In this document: piece by piece, positions 47,590 to 58,777 of the stretch | Position numbering within the stretch: the first letter of the stretch is position 1 | Layout of the letters: each line of letters begins with the position of its first letter | From: Lycorma delicatula | Taxonomy: Eukaryota; Arthropoda; Insecta; Hemiptera; Fulgoridae | Reading direction: 5' to 3' | Assembly: GCF_047948215.1 (NCBI RefSeq) | Contig: NC_134467.1 | Coordinates: 33,744,020 to 33,808,019 of the forward strand | Length of the DNA: 64,000 nucleotides | The notes under the pieces: generated by a model | The model's input: the letters and a program-made list of their open reading frames with translations, nothing else | Databases searched by the model: none | What the model was told of the DNA's origin: nothing | Position numbers and translations under genes: made by a program

Positions 47590-48425
47590 TTGTCTCCCGA
47601 TACATTAAATTGTGCCAATTACGTCCAGACCCAGAATGCTTTCGCAGAAAAGTATGGTATCGTTACGCCAAAACATCTAGCGGCTGTACGAAAATTTCCA
47701 ACAGAGAGAGAATCTGATGCAGCCAAAATTGGTCAATCTAAAGTACTAAAACCAGAAAGATTGATCGATATGGAAGCTGGATATTCTGTTAGTCCCAAAA
47801 ATTCTGTGCGACGCCTAACCTGCCAGTCTGTTCTTTCGGTGCCTACACGGCATCGTGCAAATGTTTAAAGATGTATCCGTACAGAATTCGTGTTATTTAC
47901 GAGTTATTACCTGTAGATACTGGGAAATGTGTAGTATTCTGTCAGCAGTTCATGTCATGTGTAATGCCAGACGGAGAAAAACTCGAAGCATGTTTCACCT
48001 TCATGGATACGTAAATGCATAGAATTCACGCATTTGGCCTACGGAAAATTCACATCAGCTACACGAGTCTCTTCAGCACGAACAAAATGTGGGCGTTTGG
48101 TGTACAATTTCACGTAAATGAATTTTCATGACATTATTTCACGGCGGATTGAAAAGTGAATCCTACATACAGATGGTGGAAAAATTTTTAAACACTATAC
48201 CTGCTGACAGACTAGAGTACGCGTTGTTTCAGCAAGACAGTTCTACGGCTCAAAACAACAAAATTATGTTTTTTCTTGGACCAGTGTTCTCGAAGGGGCT
48301 GTGGTACCCTCAAACTCCTGATTTATCCCCTCCTTCCTTTTTCTTGTGGAGATACCTTAGGGATGCCGCTTACAAAATTCATCCTTACACTATTCCTGAA
48401 TTGAAGAGTGAAATTGTGTGACGTG
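47590..48425 (+). pseudogene. Decayed transposase of the Tc1/mariner-like element at 47184
   Basis: The first frame (47590-47868) reads AFAEKYGIVTPKHLAAVRKF and SPKNSVRRLTCQSVLS, an N-terminal DNA-binding-like part. Frameshifts and stops follow. A second frame (48128-48421) gives FHGGLKSESYIQMVEKFLN, ALFQQDSSTAQ (second catalytic Asp), WYPQTPDLSPPSFFLWRYLR and YTIPELKSEIV. In the last motif the expected third Asp is Ser, so the protein would be inactive even if repaired. The first catalytic Asp region is eroded. Confidence 0.8.
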
Positions 48426-48573
48426 TCGCTGCAATTTCTCAACAAACGTAACAACATGTATTTAAGAGCATGCATATTCAATAATGTGAATCGCATAATA
48501 AAAGCCAATTTCAACAACTATTGTAACTTACTAATTTTCTCAAAAGGTTACATCACTTTTTGAACACTCTGTA

Positions 48574-49382
48574 GTATCGAAGTACAAAGTAACAAACTTA
48601 AAAAAAACCCAATTGAAACAATTAATCAGTATACTGATTGCTTACGTCTTCGATAACAAAAATGTAAACGATATTTATAAAAGGAACTTTCATTTAAATA
48701 CAACATTTCGTGAACACGAACATACTTGCCATTTAAGTGGTAACATAATTCTGAAACACTCTGTATATATATTGATATTGTTTGTAGTCGAAAGTATTAA
48801 TTTTTGCTTTCGGTTTAATATTATACTCATAACAACAATTTTAGTATAAAAACAATTCATTAAAATTAAATTAATTATAAAAAGTATTTTTAATCAAACA
48901 AAACATTTCAATCCCTGTTATTTAACTGGGGAAAAAATTAAACAATAGATGAAGTTTTCTTATCATCTACCAACCGTACAGCTTAAAAATTCCCTTCTTT
49001 ATTTTTACCTTTATTAATTTATTTTGTGTTTTCATTATAATAGTTAGTAGCAGACTAGTAAAAAGCTTTCTTTTAAAACAAAATCAAAAGATATGGTCTA
49101 TTAGAATGGGGATGGACTGAAAAAAAAAAAAATAAATAATGGTATAATTTACTAAAATCTTTATAAAAATATGGCACAAATGAAAATCTTTTCAATTTAT
49201 TAAATAAAATATTTAAAAAATTATACAATCTTTAATTTTGCTTCTTGATTATTATTATTTTATATTTTTCCCGTAACGTTTTAAAAAATTTAATTTAAAT
49301 ATTTCGTAAAAAAATATATAAAAGAAAAAAACGTATTAATTAAATTAAATCTAATTTAAGATTAGAAAAAAATGTATAATGT
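48574..49382. other. No feature recognised, except a possible solo Tc1-like end
   Basis: At about 48738-48768 the sequence gtggtaacataattctgaaa, then cactctgta, resembles a right terminal repeat of a Tc1-like element, but no matching left end was found. The rest is AT-rich. Confidence 0.4.
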
Positions 49383-49462
49383 TGATTAGTAGAATCTCAG
49401 TCTTTCATCCGGAACGTCCAGGGTTCAAATCCTGATCAGATATAATATTTTTCATACGTAAA
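49383..49462 (+). repeat. SINE-B head fragment
   Basis: gtagaatctcagtctttcat, ccggaacgtccagggttcaa and atcctgatcagatataatat match the SINE-B head. There is no tail. Confidence 0.7.
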
Positions 49463-50009
49463 AAAATTTCGATTCTATAACAAATTTAAGATTTAATTTG
49501 ATAAATGAAAAAAAAGCTATCAAAAAAAGATTAAGCATCCAGATTCGTAAATTTCGAATAAAAAAAAAAATTATTTTTGAACTTCCTTACTCTATAGTAA
49601 GATTTATTTGTAAAGAAGTGTACCCTAACAAAAATAAAAAACCGTTTAAAAATATACTGAAAAAATAATGTACAAATTTTATGAAACAATGAGAAAAAAA
49701 ACTGTTTCTTAATTTGAGTACGGAATATAAAATAGGTATCAAAGCTAGTTTAATAACTTTTAAATGGTGAAGAAAAATATTTAAAAAACATTTAATAATA
49801 AAAATTAATAGATTTTTAGCCAAAAAAGAGAATATTAATTTTTAGAGGTGGGGAATAATTTTTAAGAAAAAAACAACATTTATTTATAGGTTAAACTTAA
49901 AAAATTTGTTTTAGTAAAGTTTTCTCAAAATCTAACACTCTCTTCAATAAAGTCTAAAGTAAGAAAAAAGAAAATTTTCAAAAAAAAAAAATCGTAGACT
50001 TTTCTTGAT
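49463..50009. other. No feature recognised
   Basis: Extremely AT-rich sequence with many A runs. Confidence 0.45.
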
Positions 50010-50115
50010 AGCGTTTAATTTAATATTAAACGCTACTTTAATATTGTTAAAGAATTTTTTAATATTATTAAAGAATAGTTTCCCCCGTTTTCGACTTTAA
50101 TATTAAAGTCGATAT
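50010..50115. repeat. Cluster of palindromes built on TTTAATATTAAA
   Basis: agcgtttaatttaatattaa followed by acgct (50010-50036), ctttaatattgttaaag, and the perfect 20 bp palindrome cgactttaatattaaagtcg (50092-50111) lie within 100 bp, directly left of family D copy 1. Confidence 0.6.
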
Positions 50116-50214
50116 GGATATGTAAATATAACATATCGTTACTGATTTTTTTACAACAATCCGTTTTGTTATCATAAATAAGTGAATTTTATTACTATAA
50201 TAAAATCATTTGTC

Positions 50215-50790
50215 ATCGCGTCTCGGTAGATTTCACCGGTGCTAAGTAGGGGATAAAAAAGATTTCCAGTTTAAACTTAAGAAAAACTTCAAATTTACTC
50301 AATACGACAATGGTTGCATGTGAAAAAAGTTTCACATGTTTAACATACGACAAGCCCCATCTTATTACAATTCCAGCAACACTTTGGTCATCCCTTGCCG
50401 TATGGGTTGGTCATATCAAAAATGATTCAGACAAAAGGTTTAGGTAATTTTTGGAGGGCTAACTTTAAAATCATTCGATTCTGTATCTATTAAGGAAGGT
50501 ATGATTTTGTTTGTATTCGAAACCCCATTTTTTCCACCCTCTGGGCCAATGATTGGTGATACGAAAAAAATCTACTTATATAAGTTTTAGGATTTTATTC
50601 AAAGAATAGTAGGAACTATAAAATAATTCGATATCTTACTTAACAAGAAAGTTATAGCGATATTTTATATTTTATAAAAAGCCCTCCCATTACCACTCCT
50701 ATGGTCCGATTTTGCCCATTAACGAACTCGACCGAGATTTTGGGTCTTATATCTTATGTATTAATTTGAAAGTGATTGATATTTCCCATT
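50215..50790 (+). repeat. Dispersed repeat family D, copy 1
   Basis: About 570 bp similar to 53605-54180. Shared stretches include gtgctaagtaggggataaaa, tggtcatcccttgc, accccattttttccaccctc, tgggccaatg and cgaactcgaccgagatttt. No ORF or terminal repeats were recognised. It continues at the right into a polypyrimidine tract. Confidence 0.75.
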
Positions 50791-50965
50791 TCCAGTCTTT
50801 TTCCCATTTATATTTCCCTTATTTCCGTTTCCCCGTTCCTTTTCCCCCTTATTCGGTTTTTCTTTTCCGCCGTTTTCGCCTTTTTTCCATTTTCTCCTTC
50901 TTCCCTTTTCAGATTTTCCCTCTTTTCCTTTTTCGATTTTCTCTTTCTCTCTTTTCCCCGCGCTA
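50785..50965. repeat. Polypyrimidine tract, about 180 bp
   Basis: The plus strand is almost only C and T (tttccccgttccttttcccc, ttttccctcttttccttttt, ctctttctctcttttccccg). The ORFs reported in it are compositional. Such tracts can form triplex DNA. Confidence 0.8.
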
Positions 50966-51139
50966 AATCGGTCCAGTAATTTTTTTGTCTACAGCGTTTA
51001 CACATATCGGAAACATTGAAATGGAATCGTAAAATATTTAGTATACCGTCTGTTGCTTTTACGTCCACCAGATAGCGCTATTTTTCAAAAAAGTATTTTT
51101 TTACTTGTTACTGGTGTGACATCTTAGGTATATAAATAG

Positions 51140-51397
51140 TCTTCCCAAATCAGCTGATTTGGAAATCGAGAATTCCAGCGTTCAAGTCCTAGTAAAGTCA
51201 GTTATTTTTAAACGGATTTGAATACTAGATCGTGGATACCGGTGTTCTTTGGTGGTTGGGTTTCAATTAACCACACATCTCAGGAATAGTCGAACTGAGA
51301 ATGTACAAGACTACACTTCATTTACACTCATACATATCATCCTCTGAAGTATTATCTAAACGGTAGTTACCGGAGGCTTAACAGGAAAAAGAAAGAA
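51140..51397 (+). repeat. SINE-A, 5'-truncated, with 14 bp target duplication
   Basis: Starts inside the head at tcttcccaaatcagctgatt, so the A box is lost; the rest is complete to the tail. The perfect duplication aggtatataaatag lies at 51126-51139 and 51398-51411. Confidence 0.92.
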
Positions 51398-51768
51398 AGG
51401 TATATAAATAGTAGGTATAAAAAAAAAAACTGGCGCGTATTGGAATGCAACATATATCAAAATTTCAAAGCAATTGGTGAAGAAATTTCGTAGATTTATG
51501 ATTTTGAACAAACGAAAATTTAAATTTTTATTTATATAGATTTAATAAAGTTATTTTACGTTAAATTTAAAATAGTATGAAATATCAAATATAAAATATC
51601 TCAAAAATGTTATGGAATATTGTAATGTCAAAATAGAACTTATAACTTTTATTGATTTTCAAAAATAACACGATTCGGTAGGTAGAACATCACTTTTTTC
51701 ATCATTAACATAATTAGATCTAAATAACAAACCGCAAACTTAATCAAAGCAATATTATCTGCCAGCTT

Positions 51769-51922
51769 CCGTGACGCGAGTGGTAGCGTCTCTGTCTTTC
51801 ACCCGGAGGTCCTGGGTTCAAATCCCGGACAGGCATGGCATTTTTCACATACGCTACAAAATATTCATCTCATTCTCTGCGGAAAAAACAAGCTTAACTG
51901 CGAACCTGGAGGTTAAAAAAAA
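51769..51922 (+). repeat. SINE-B, full length
   Basis: Head cttccgtgacgcgagtggta, tctttcacccggaggtcctg, B box gggttcaaatcccgg, acaggcatggcatttttcac, body, and tail cctggaggttaaaaaaaaa. It could be mistaken for a tRNA gene, but the acceptor stem does not close. Confidence 0.85.
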
Positions 51923-52680
51923 AAAGATATAGTATCTAACGAATGCTCTAAAATAAAATTTCTGGGAGAATAATCAGATCCTTTTCTCATTGAAACCGGC
52001 GTAAGGCAAAGAGATGAACTTAGACATGTTTGGTGAAGTAAAACATCTTCATAGACAAAAAAAGAAACGTTTTTTAATTTGGACGAAAAGTTTAATTTAC
52101 TTCAGATATTTTTCTTACAACCTATTTTCTTGTACTTTTTTATTAAAAATCAATTCATCTCTTTTTATATAATATACCTTCTTCCCCTCCTCCCAAAAAA
52201 ATAAACAACAATTCAATGTAATGTGTTTATTTTCTTGAGTAGTTTACGAGGAAAAAATCTAAACAAGAAAAACAAAGATTTCCATTTATTCTATAATATT
52301 TAAAATAAAATTCTTTAAGAAATTGGACTAATGTAATTTGTTATATAATATTATAATGTACATAATAAATATTTGACTATAATTTTTCATATATATATTT
52401 TTCTGATGTTGACCTCGATGACTCTACGTACAGGTGAAACCAAACTTCGTATTCTGTCACAGTATATGATGAATTATATTAGTTGTTCATTCAGTTCAAT
52501 AGAACTCACAATAGGTATAGATACAGAATGTTTCAAGATGAATGCAACCTTAAGTATATATGATAAAGTTTTTATTTGTTATTAATTTATCCGTATAAAC
52601 CACAAATAATTATTTTAGTGGTTGTATTTTTTAGTTTTTGATAATTGATTGTTATGTAATTTTATCGCTGAATCCGAATA
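51923..52680. other. No feature recognised
   Basis: AT-rich sequence. A 70-codon ORF at 52373-52585 has no recognised domain. Confidence 0.45.
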
Positions 52681-53225
52681 TAACCTTCAGTTTTTTCCAT
52701 CACGTTAGGATGGAATGGAATACCATGACTAAAGGAAGATGCTTGTAAAAGTTTATATAGGATTTGGGAGAATGGTATGCCTATAGTTCGTTTTTAAACT
52801 TGAACTAATATCTGTTTCGGTTCCGCCTGGAAGCTGAAGAGCTGTGCGTCTGCAGGGATGTTCATTCAAATGAACACCTGATGTTTGATACCCTGCTGTT
52901 GGGAAGGCCAGAGACCGGGAATTTAGAGGTCAAGGGGAAAATTGGCCACTCACAAGCCGCGAGGGCCGTGTTGTCGGACCGTGTGTAAGTTCCTAGATGC
53001 GGTTGCTTCGTTCAACCGGAATCCATAGTTTGCTTAAGGGAAAGACTCTTACCGCATTGCCATGGAAAGCTAACCCTGAGTATGGCTGACTACCAGCAAT
53101 TTATTTATTTATTTTTTATTTTTTTATATTTATTTATTATGTCTCCAAGCGCTATAAAATAGTGGACAGGTACTTGCTAGCATTCAGCGACCTAGGAGTG
53201 GCAAGCGAATTGGTGCCACATATAT
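52680..53225. repeat. GC-richer block of unknown class, with a TTTA-rich tract
   Basis: Higher GC than its surroundings (tgtttcggttccgcctggaa, gaagagctgtgcgtctgcag, ccgcgagggccgtgttgtcg). A tttatttatt-type tract lies at 53100-53140. It looks like an untranslated or degenerate retroelement part, but no protein motif was seen. Confidence 0.35.
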
Positions 53226-53249
53226 GGATATCATATATATTTTTATATA

Positions 53250-53480
53250 TGAGTATCTGAGAAGAAAAGATTAGAAGCTTTTGAAATGTGGTCCTATAGG
53301 AGAATGTTAAAAATCAGATGGGTGGATAAAGTGACAAATGAAGAGGTATTGCGGCAAATAGATGAAGAAAGAAGCATTTGGAAAAATATAGTTAAAAGAA
53401 GAGACAGACTTATAGGCCACATACTAAGGCATCATGGAATAGTCGCTTTAATATTGGAAGGAGAGGTAGAAGGAACTGTT
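53250..53480 (+). mobile_element. RTE-like LINE fragment, both ends truncated
   Basis: The plus frame reads RMLKIRWVDKVTNEEVLRQI, DEERSIWKNIVKRRDRLIGH, ILRHHGIVALILEGEVEG, nearly identical to the LINEs at 37325 and 60338. It ends abruptly at aaggaac without stop or poly-A. Confidence 0.88.
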
Positions 53481-53604
53481 CAAGGCGATATTATACTAAA
53501 GCGTTTTTCGGGTTCAAAAATTGTTCTAGTAGTTATTTCATCCTCACAAATTAGTTGTTTAACAACAGATTTTAAAAGTCTAAGGTGGCACGCCAGAAAA
53601 CGGA

Positions 53605-54180
53605 GATAGATTTATCAGGTGCTAAGTAGGGGATAAAAAAGATTTCCATCTTAAAGTTAAGAAAAATTTCAAATTTGCACAATACGACAATGGTTTCATG
53701 TGAAAAAAAGTTTTACATGTTAATTATATGACAAGCCCTATCTTCTTACAATTTCAACAACATTTTGGTCATCCCTTGCTGTAAGGGTTGGTCATATCAA
53801 TAATTGTTTCAGACAAAAGTTTTAGGTAATGTTTAGAGGACTAACAAACACTTTAAACCGATTCGATACTGTGACTATTAAAGGAAGTATGATTTTTTTT
53901 TTGTCTTCAGAACCCCATTTTTTCCACCCTCTGGGCCAATGGTTGGTGATATCAAAAAACTTTACTTATATAAGTTTTAGGCCCTTATCCAAAGAATAGT
54001 AGGAACTTTAAACGAATTCGATAATTTATTTAATTAGAATATTATAGCGATTTTTTTTTTTCTAAAAAGCCCTTCCCCATTTCTACCCTCATGGTTCGAT
54101 TTTGGCCGTTAACGAACTCGACCGAGATTTTCGGACGAGTTATTTTTAAGGAACAATTTGAAAGTGATTGGCGCAAAATT
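53605..54180 (+). repeat. Dispersed repeat family D, copy 2
   Basis: A direct-orientation relative of 50215-50790, with the same phrases (gtgctaagtaggggataaaa, accccattttttccaccctc). It sits between a LINE fragment and a microsatellite. Confidence 0.75.
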
Positions 54181-54211
54181 ACGGCAGTTATCGTGTCCAC
54201 AAGAAAGTGAA

Positions 54212-54268
54212 AAATATATATATATATATATATATTTCACTCGTGTCGTGTGTGTGTGTATATATATG

Positions 54269-54300
<32 letters not shown>
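54212..54300. repeat. (TA)n and (CA)n microsatellites
   Basis: Runs of ta at 54215-54233 and 54257-54277, and of ca at 54277-54300, directly abut the left end of the mariner derivative. Confidence 0.9.
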
Positions 54301-54306
<6 letters not shown>

Positions 54307-55056
54307 CTATTCAGAAAGTAAGGAACGTTTCCACCTGACGCCGCCAGGCGCAGTCCAATCGCGTATATACTGGTGTGCTCGTGCTCGGCACCTCAGTCAG
54401 CGTCCAGCCGTGACAACGGGAACATCTCCGCACTGCCCGTTTTTTATATACAAATTTGAAATGTGTGCTACAATCGAAAATCCCGCCAGTTGTGAGGTGC
54501 GGTCCGTGATTCGTTTTTTGTTAGCAAAAAACTTAAAACCGATATAAATTCATCGGGAACTGTGTGAAGTGTACGGGAACAACGTAATGAGTGAAAGTTC
54601 TGTCAGGAAGTGGTGCATTCAGTTTAAAAATGGCCGAACAAACGTTCACGATAAAGAGAAGAGTGGACGTCCGAGCATTGTGACTGACGATCTGGTCTCC
54701 AAAGTTTACGAAAAGATTCGTGAAAACCGCCTTTTCACAATAACTGAGCTTTTTCTATGTTTCCCACAAGTTTCGCGGACTTTATTGTTTGAAATTGTTT
54801 CACAAAAGCTAGGGTTACCCCACATATTTTGTGCAAGATGGGTGCGTCACTGAGTGGTTGAGATCACAGGCGGCAGAATTCTATGACACAGGAATTTCAA
54901 AGCTTGTCCACCGCTATGATAAGTGCCTGAATTTGTATGATGATTATGTTGAAAAGTAGTATTTTAGTCTCTCTTTCACATGTATATAATAAAACGTTTT
55001 TATTGTACTGGTTTTTTAAAATTCCAAAACGTTCCTTACTTTCTGAATAGCCCTCG
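54301..55056 (+). mobile_element. Internally deleted mariner with perfect 30 bp terminal repeats
   Basis: The ends cgagggctattcagaaagta, then aggaacgttt (54301-54330), and their exact complement at 55027-55056 agree at 30 of 30 bases. The interior keeps the transposase start (MCATIENPASCEVRSVIRFL, then HRELCEVYGNNVMSESSVRK, WCIQFKNGRTNVHDKEKSGR) and its last residues (QAAEFYDTGISKLVHRYDKC, LNLYDDYVEK). The whole catalytic centre between them is deleted. Flanks are CA/TG repeats, not a clean TA. Confidence 0.92.
54461..54853 (+). pseudogene. N-terminal part of a mariner transposase
   Basis: This is the paired helix-turn-helix DNA-binding half of a SETMAR-like mariner transposase. MCATIENPASCEVRSVIRFL starts at 54461, one in-frame stop follows LKPI, then the frame continues to SKVYEKIRENRLFTITEL and LFEIVSQKLGLPHIFCARW. 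After that the deletion junction shifts frame. It cannot transpose, but a truncated DNA-binding product is conceivable. Confidence 0.82.
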
Positions 55057-56124
55057 TGTGTGTAAATATATATATATATATAATCTTTTGAGCTGATGGT
55101 GGTTTTGGGGTCTGGAGGATGTGAAACGGGAAGATATGTCGAAATTTTCCAGAAGTCGAATCTTGGTACCCATTACTATAGGTAGCTTTATTATGAAATC
55201 TATCTAATAATTGCTTTTTTATGAATTTGAATTCTGGAATTTGGAAAACGCTGTAATTTGATGGTTAGGTTGAATTAATCATACGTCTAAGGAATGGTTG
55301 GCCTGAATTTGATGTCATACACATCATTCTCATCTCACTTGACCGTGAGAGGGGTATTTCTTATAGTTCTCTGTTTGAACATATTGCAACGTATACAATA
55401 GAAAAATAAAATTATATATTTTTTTTTGTGGCAATTAATTAAATTTTTTGTTCTACTGATTTTCTAAAGATAAATTCCAGATTAATAGGTTTAACTCTCT
55501 AGTAAAAACAAATAAATGGAAAGGAAAACTAATTAAAAAAATTACTAAAGAAAGAATATTATGAAATCTAAAAAAAAATTAAATAAATTTAACTAATAAT
55601 TTAAAATATATACAAAAGAATATATAAGGAAAAATGATGGTGTGAATAAAAAAAATTCGATAAAATACCCTTTGGTGATAAATTGAACAAAAAGCAAAGA
55701 AAAACTATACCAATGTAGTTTAATTTATTTAAGAGGGAAAAACCAACTTTTCCTTATAGAACGTCGCAATAGTGATACAAAATTAATAGTTCTTAAACAG
55801 AACTTTTAAAATTGAAAACAAAAGAAAGAAAGTAAAGGATGAAGAAAAAACATGATAAAGATTTAACGTATAAAACAGAAGGAAGTTTTTCTTGTTTATT
55901 TAACACCCCTATTCATTTTTCATTGGACCATTAAAGAATCTCTGAAAGATGAAAGAACTAAATCTCGAGTAAACGTTATGTCATCGAGAAGTGATACACA
56001 CCACTACACAGCAAAAAAAATTCCTATAAACAAAAATAAATCAGATAATGTTTTTTTTCCTTCTGTCCCTTATTTTTGTAAATAATTTTCAAACAAAATT
56101 TATTACTACAAAACCGGATTGGAA
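55057..56124. other. No feature recognised
   Basis: AT-rich sequence. A faint SINE-A-like phrase (aatcatacgtctaaggaatgg) occurs at 55277-55297 but is too short to call. Confidence 0.4.
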
Positions 56125-56275
56125 TCTTGTACTAAAATCTGATATATATCAGTCTGTGCTCGCTTCACTCGCCTTTCCTGTCAAGACTCTCTGGGGACCC
56201 CCAATGTGTTCGTTATCCGTATAACTGTGAGAATAGTACTGCTACATAACAAATAAAGCCTGAAAAGCTGTCTTT
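56125..56275 (+). repeat. Dispersed repeat family F, copy 2
   Basis: Matches 36195-36335 in the same order. Confidence 0.6.
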
Positions 56276-56313
56276 CCTCCAACGTTTTCCTCGTTCTTAA
56301 CATAGAAACTCCT

Positions 56314-56602
56314 TTTTTTTTTCTTTTTCCTGTTTAGCCTCTAGGACCGTTCAGATATTACTTCAGGGGATGAATGAGGATGATATGTATTAATGTAAAT
56401 GAAGTGTTGTCTTGTACAGCCAACCATTCCTGAGATGTGTGGTTAATTGAAACCCAATCACTAAAGAACATCAGTATCCACGATATAATATTCAAATCCG
56501 TATACAAGTAAACTGCCTTTACTAGGCGAGAACTAGGAAGGCTGAACTTCCAAAATCAGCTGATTTGGGAAGACGCGTTCACCACTAGACTGACCCGGAG
56601 GA
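56314..56602 (-). repeat. SINE-A, full length, with 17 bp target duplication
   Basis: Tail tttcctgtttagcctctagg, body, core aaaatcagctgatttggg, and head actagactgacccggagg. The duplication ttaac(a/t)tagaaactcct lies at 56297-56313 and 56603-56619. Confidence 0.92.
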
Positions 56603-56754
56603 TTAACTTAGAAACTCCTGGTTTAGACGAACATATCCTTTTGGTTTCCCTTCCCTTTACCTTAGAAAACCTTACATATCTCGGAAAAGGCTCCTGAAAT
56701 CTGGAAACGTTAAAAAAAGCATAGTCTATTACGTCGAAAAACAAATTAAAATTT

Positions 56755-57391
56755 CTAATGTGTACACCACATGACTTCCATGTATGCCAATTAAAAGTTA
56801 CATATACACATTTTTTTAAAATGGAAAATATAAAACATTTTATTTAATTAATAACTTCTGATATTTTTTAAATTGTTATTATTGAATTATTATTTATCGT
56901 AAATTTTTTTTACAATGAGGGGTTAATAATTATTAATAAATCAATATATTTAAATTAAAAAAAGAAGGAAATGAAGTATGATTCGAACCGATGTGCCTTA
57001 CCCTTGTAATTTCCAAATATTTCATAAATTAAAATTTTATTTGGCTACAACTCTGATACAAATGAAAATAAGTATCGCTTATGATACATCGTTGAAAATC
57101 TCTCAATGAAAGCTTATTTACGGCAGTTAAGAAAAAGTCCAAAATGAAATTTTTTTTGAATTTAAACTTTTTGGACACATGTGGTTTAGTAGATTCCAGT
57201 CGAAATTGGAGGTGCACAACTACATGTTACAACAGTCATAAATCCAAAATTTCAACGTCCTACGACTAATCGTTTTTGAGTTATGGGAGATATATACGTT
57301 CGTAGAAACGTTATGAAAAAACTGGACAAGATGGATTCAGAGATGGTGAAAATGGATATTTCCGCTGAAAACTAAAATTTTTTGCGAAATA
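56755..57391 (+). repeat. Dispersed repeat family E, copy 3, interrupted by a Tc1-like element
   Basis: Matches 42738-43403 throughout. The last bases (cttcctttacttcgta) continue at 58729-58745, after the transposon. Confidence 0.8.
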
Positions 57392-58726
57392 CAGGATGTC
57401 CCATATAAAACGCAACCCATCAATCACTCATCCATGAAATTTCATAAGTCAAGCTTACTCCCCTACTCGGTACTGAAATGGACTCGTCCAACATCTGAAC
57501 ATCGCGGCGACGCAGTAGAACACTACCGATAGTAACAACAATGCAATCATAACGTTCAGTGTATTGCTAGAGACAAGATGGTGTTTTCGCTAGATGAACG
57601 TGTTTTCATTGTTGAATCGTACTTCAGTACGAAATCAGTAGTTGCAGTGCAAGATTTGTTTCCCAATAAGTACCCAGATAATCCAGCTCCTAACAAAACA
57701 TCAGTATTAAGGTTAGTCGCAAAATTTAGAGAGACCGGTTTTGTTAATAACAAGGAACACAAAAGTACTGCGTCAGTGTTGAATGCAGATACAGTCACTG
57801 AAATCAAAGACCGATTACTCGCCTGGCCAAATAAATCGATCAGACGTTTGTCTGCTGAAATTAATTTGTCTAAATCGACTGTTCATCGGGCGACCAAACG
57901 ATTACAATTACGACTTTATCGCATTCAAACAATTCATCAACTTCTTGAGCCCGACAAAGAAAAACGGCTACAATATTCTCAACGGTTCCGTCGATTTCTG
58001 CGTGAGGGAATTAATGTTATGGATTCGTTATTTTTCACAGATGAAGCACGATTTCATTTGGATGGCTACGTAAACAGCCAAAACAGTAGAATTTGGAGCG
58101 CTGAAAATCCCCACGTTTATCATCACTAAAAACAATTACACCCGCAGAAGTTGGGCGTGTGGTACGCGATATAGCGGAAGAAAATAATCGGTCCTATTTT
58201 TTTCGAGTACACCATTAATGCTGAACGATATCAGAATATTTTATTTCAGTTCGTTGCACTCTTGGAAGAGGAAGACAGACACTGCTAGCTACAACATGAC
58301 TGTGCGACATCGCACTACGCAGGTTCAACTTCTGATTTCGTCGAGGAATTCTTTGGTAATTGTGTTATCGGTCGAGGCTTGTGGCCACCAAGATCTCCAG
58401 ATTTGACTGCGGTGGATTTTTTTGTAAGGGGTTACCTCAAAGAAAAAGGCTACAGCAACAAACCACGAACACTTGAACGATTGAAATTCAATATTGAACA
58501 AGCTGTATTAAATATCCGGCCACAAACTTTGAAAAAATTTGAAAGATACGCTGTAAAAATAATTGAAGCTTGTATTCAAGAAGATGGCGGCCACTTCCAA
58601 CATTTACTCTAAATGTAAGGTAATGGATGGTAATAATAAAAGTTACATTTACATTTACACATGCCTTTTTATTATTTCAATACCTACCAATATAAGGTTG
58701 GGTTGCGTTTTATATGGAATACCCTG
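57392..58726 (+). mobile_element. Tc1/mariner-like element, full length (1335 bp), inserted in family E
   Basis: Left end caggatgtcccatataaaac, then gcaaccc; the right end is its near complement (gggttgcgttttatatggaa, taccctg). TA lies on both sides (57390-57391, 58727-58728). Comparison with family E copies 1 and 2 shows the empty site around aatacttc with a single TA, so the limits are firm. Confidence 0.94.
57578..58612 (+). pseudogene. Transposase of the Tc1/mariner-like element at 57392
   Basis: The first frame (57578-58129, 183 codons) starts MVFSLDERVFIVESYFSTKS, typical of the helix-turn-helix N-terminus of this insect transposase group. It then has RRLSAEINLSKSTVHRATKR and LFFTDEARFHLDGYVNSQNS (first catalytic Asp). 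It stops after NPHVYHH. Frameshifts follow. QHDCATSHYA (second Asp) and LWPPRSPDLTAVDFFVRGYL (third Asp) can still be read, followed by NKPRTLERLKFNIEQAVLN to the end. Reading straight through the genomic codons, 38 residues separate the last two Asp; a small deletion may have shortened this. It is inactive as it stands, but the damage is light. Confidence 0.86.
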
Positions 58727-58777
58727 TACTTCCTTTACTTCGTAGATGGAAGTAGAAATGGTATTAGGTGGTTGTCG

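Larger units (their letters stand above)
47184..48571 (+). mobile_element. Tc1/mariner-like element carrying a nested SINE-A
   Basis: Terminal repeats cagagtgttcaaagagtgac (left) and the complement of cagagtgttcaaaaagtgat (right), with TA at both flanks. Without the SINE at 47257-47542 it is about 1.1 kb. The interior is a broken transposase (listed separately). Confidence 0.88.

Noticed and set aside
41392..48571. Idea of a multi-gene system made of the transposase genes
   Set aside because: The genes belong to independent, individually flanked and mostly broken transposons, not to an operon or conserved cluster.
50712..51068. Overlapping ORFs on both strands
   Set aside because: Produced by the polypyrimidine tract; the protein readings are only Phe/Pro/Ser or Lys/Glu/Arg low complexity.
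51769..51850. tRNA gene (also at 59915, 61655, 44326 and others)
   Set aside because: A and B boxes and an anticodon-like loop are present, but the acceptor stem does not pair, copies diverge, and each continues into the same SINE body and tail. They are SINE-B heads.
54158..54547. 129-codon ORF on the plus strand
   Set aside because: It reads through TA and CA microsatellites (IYIYIY, THTHTH) and the transposon terminal repeat; only its last part overlaps the real transposase start.
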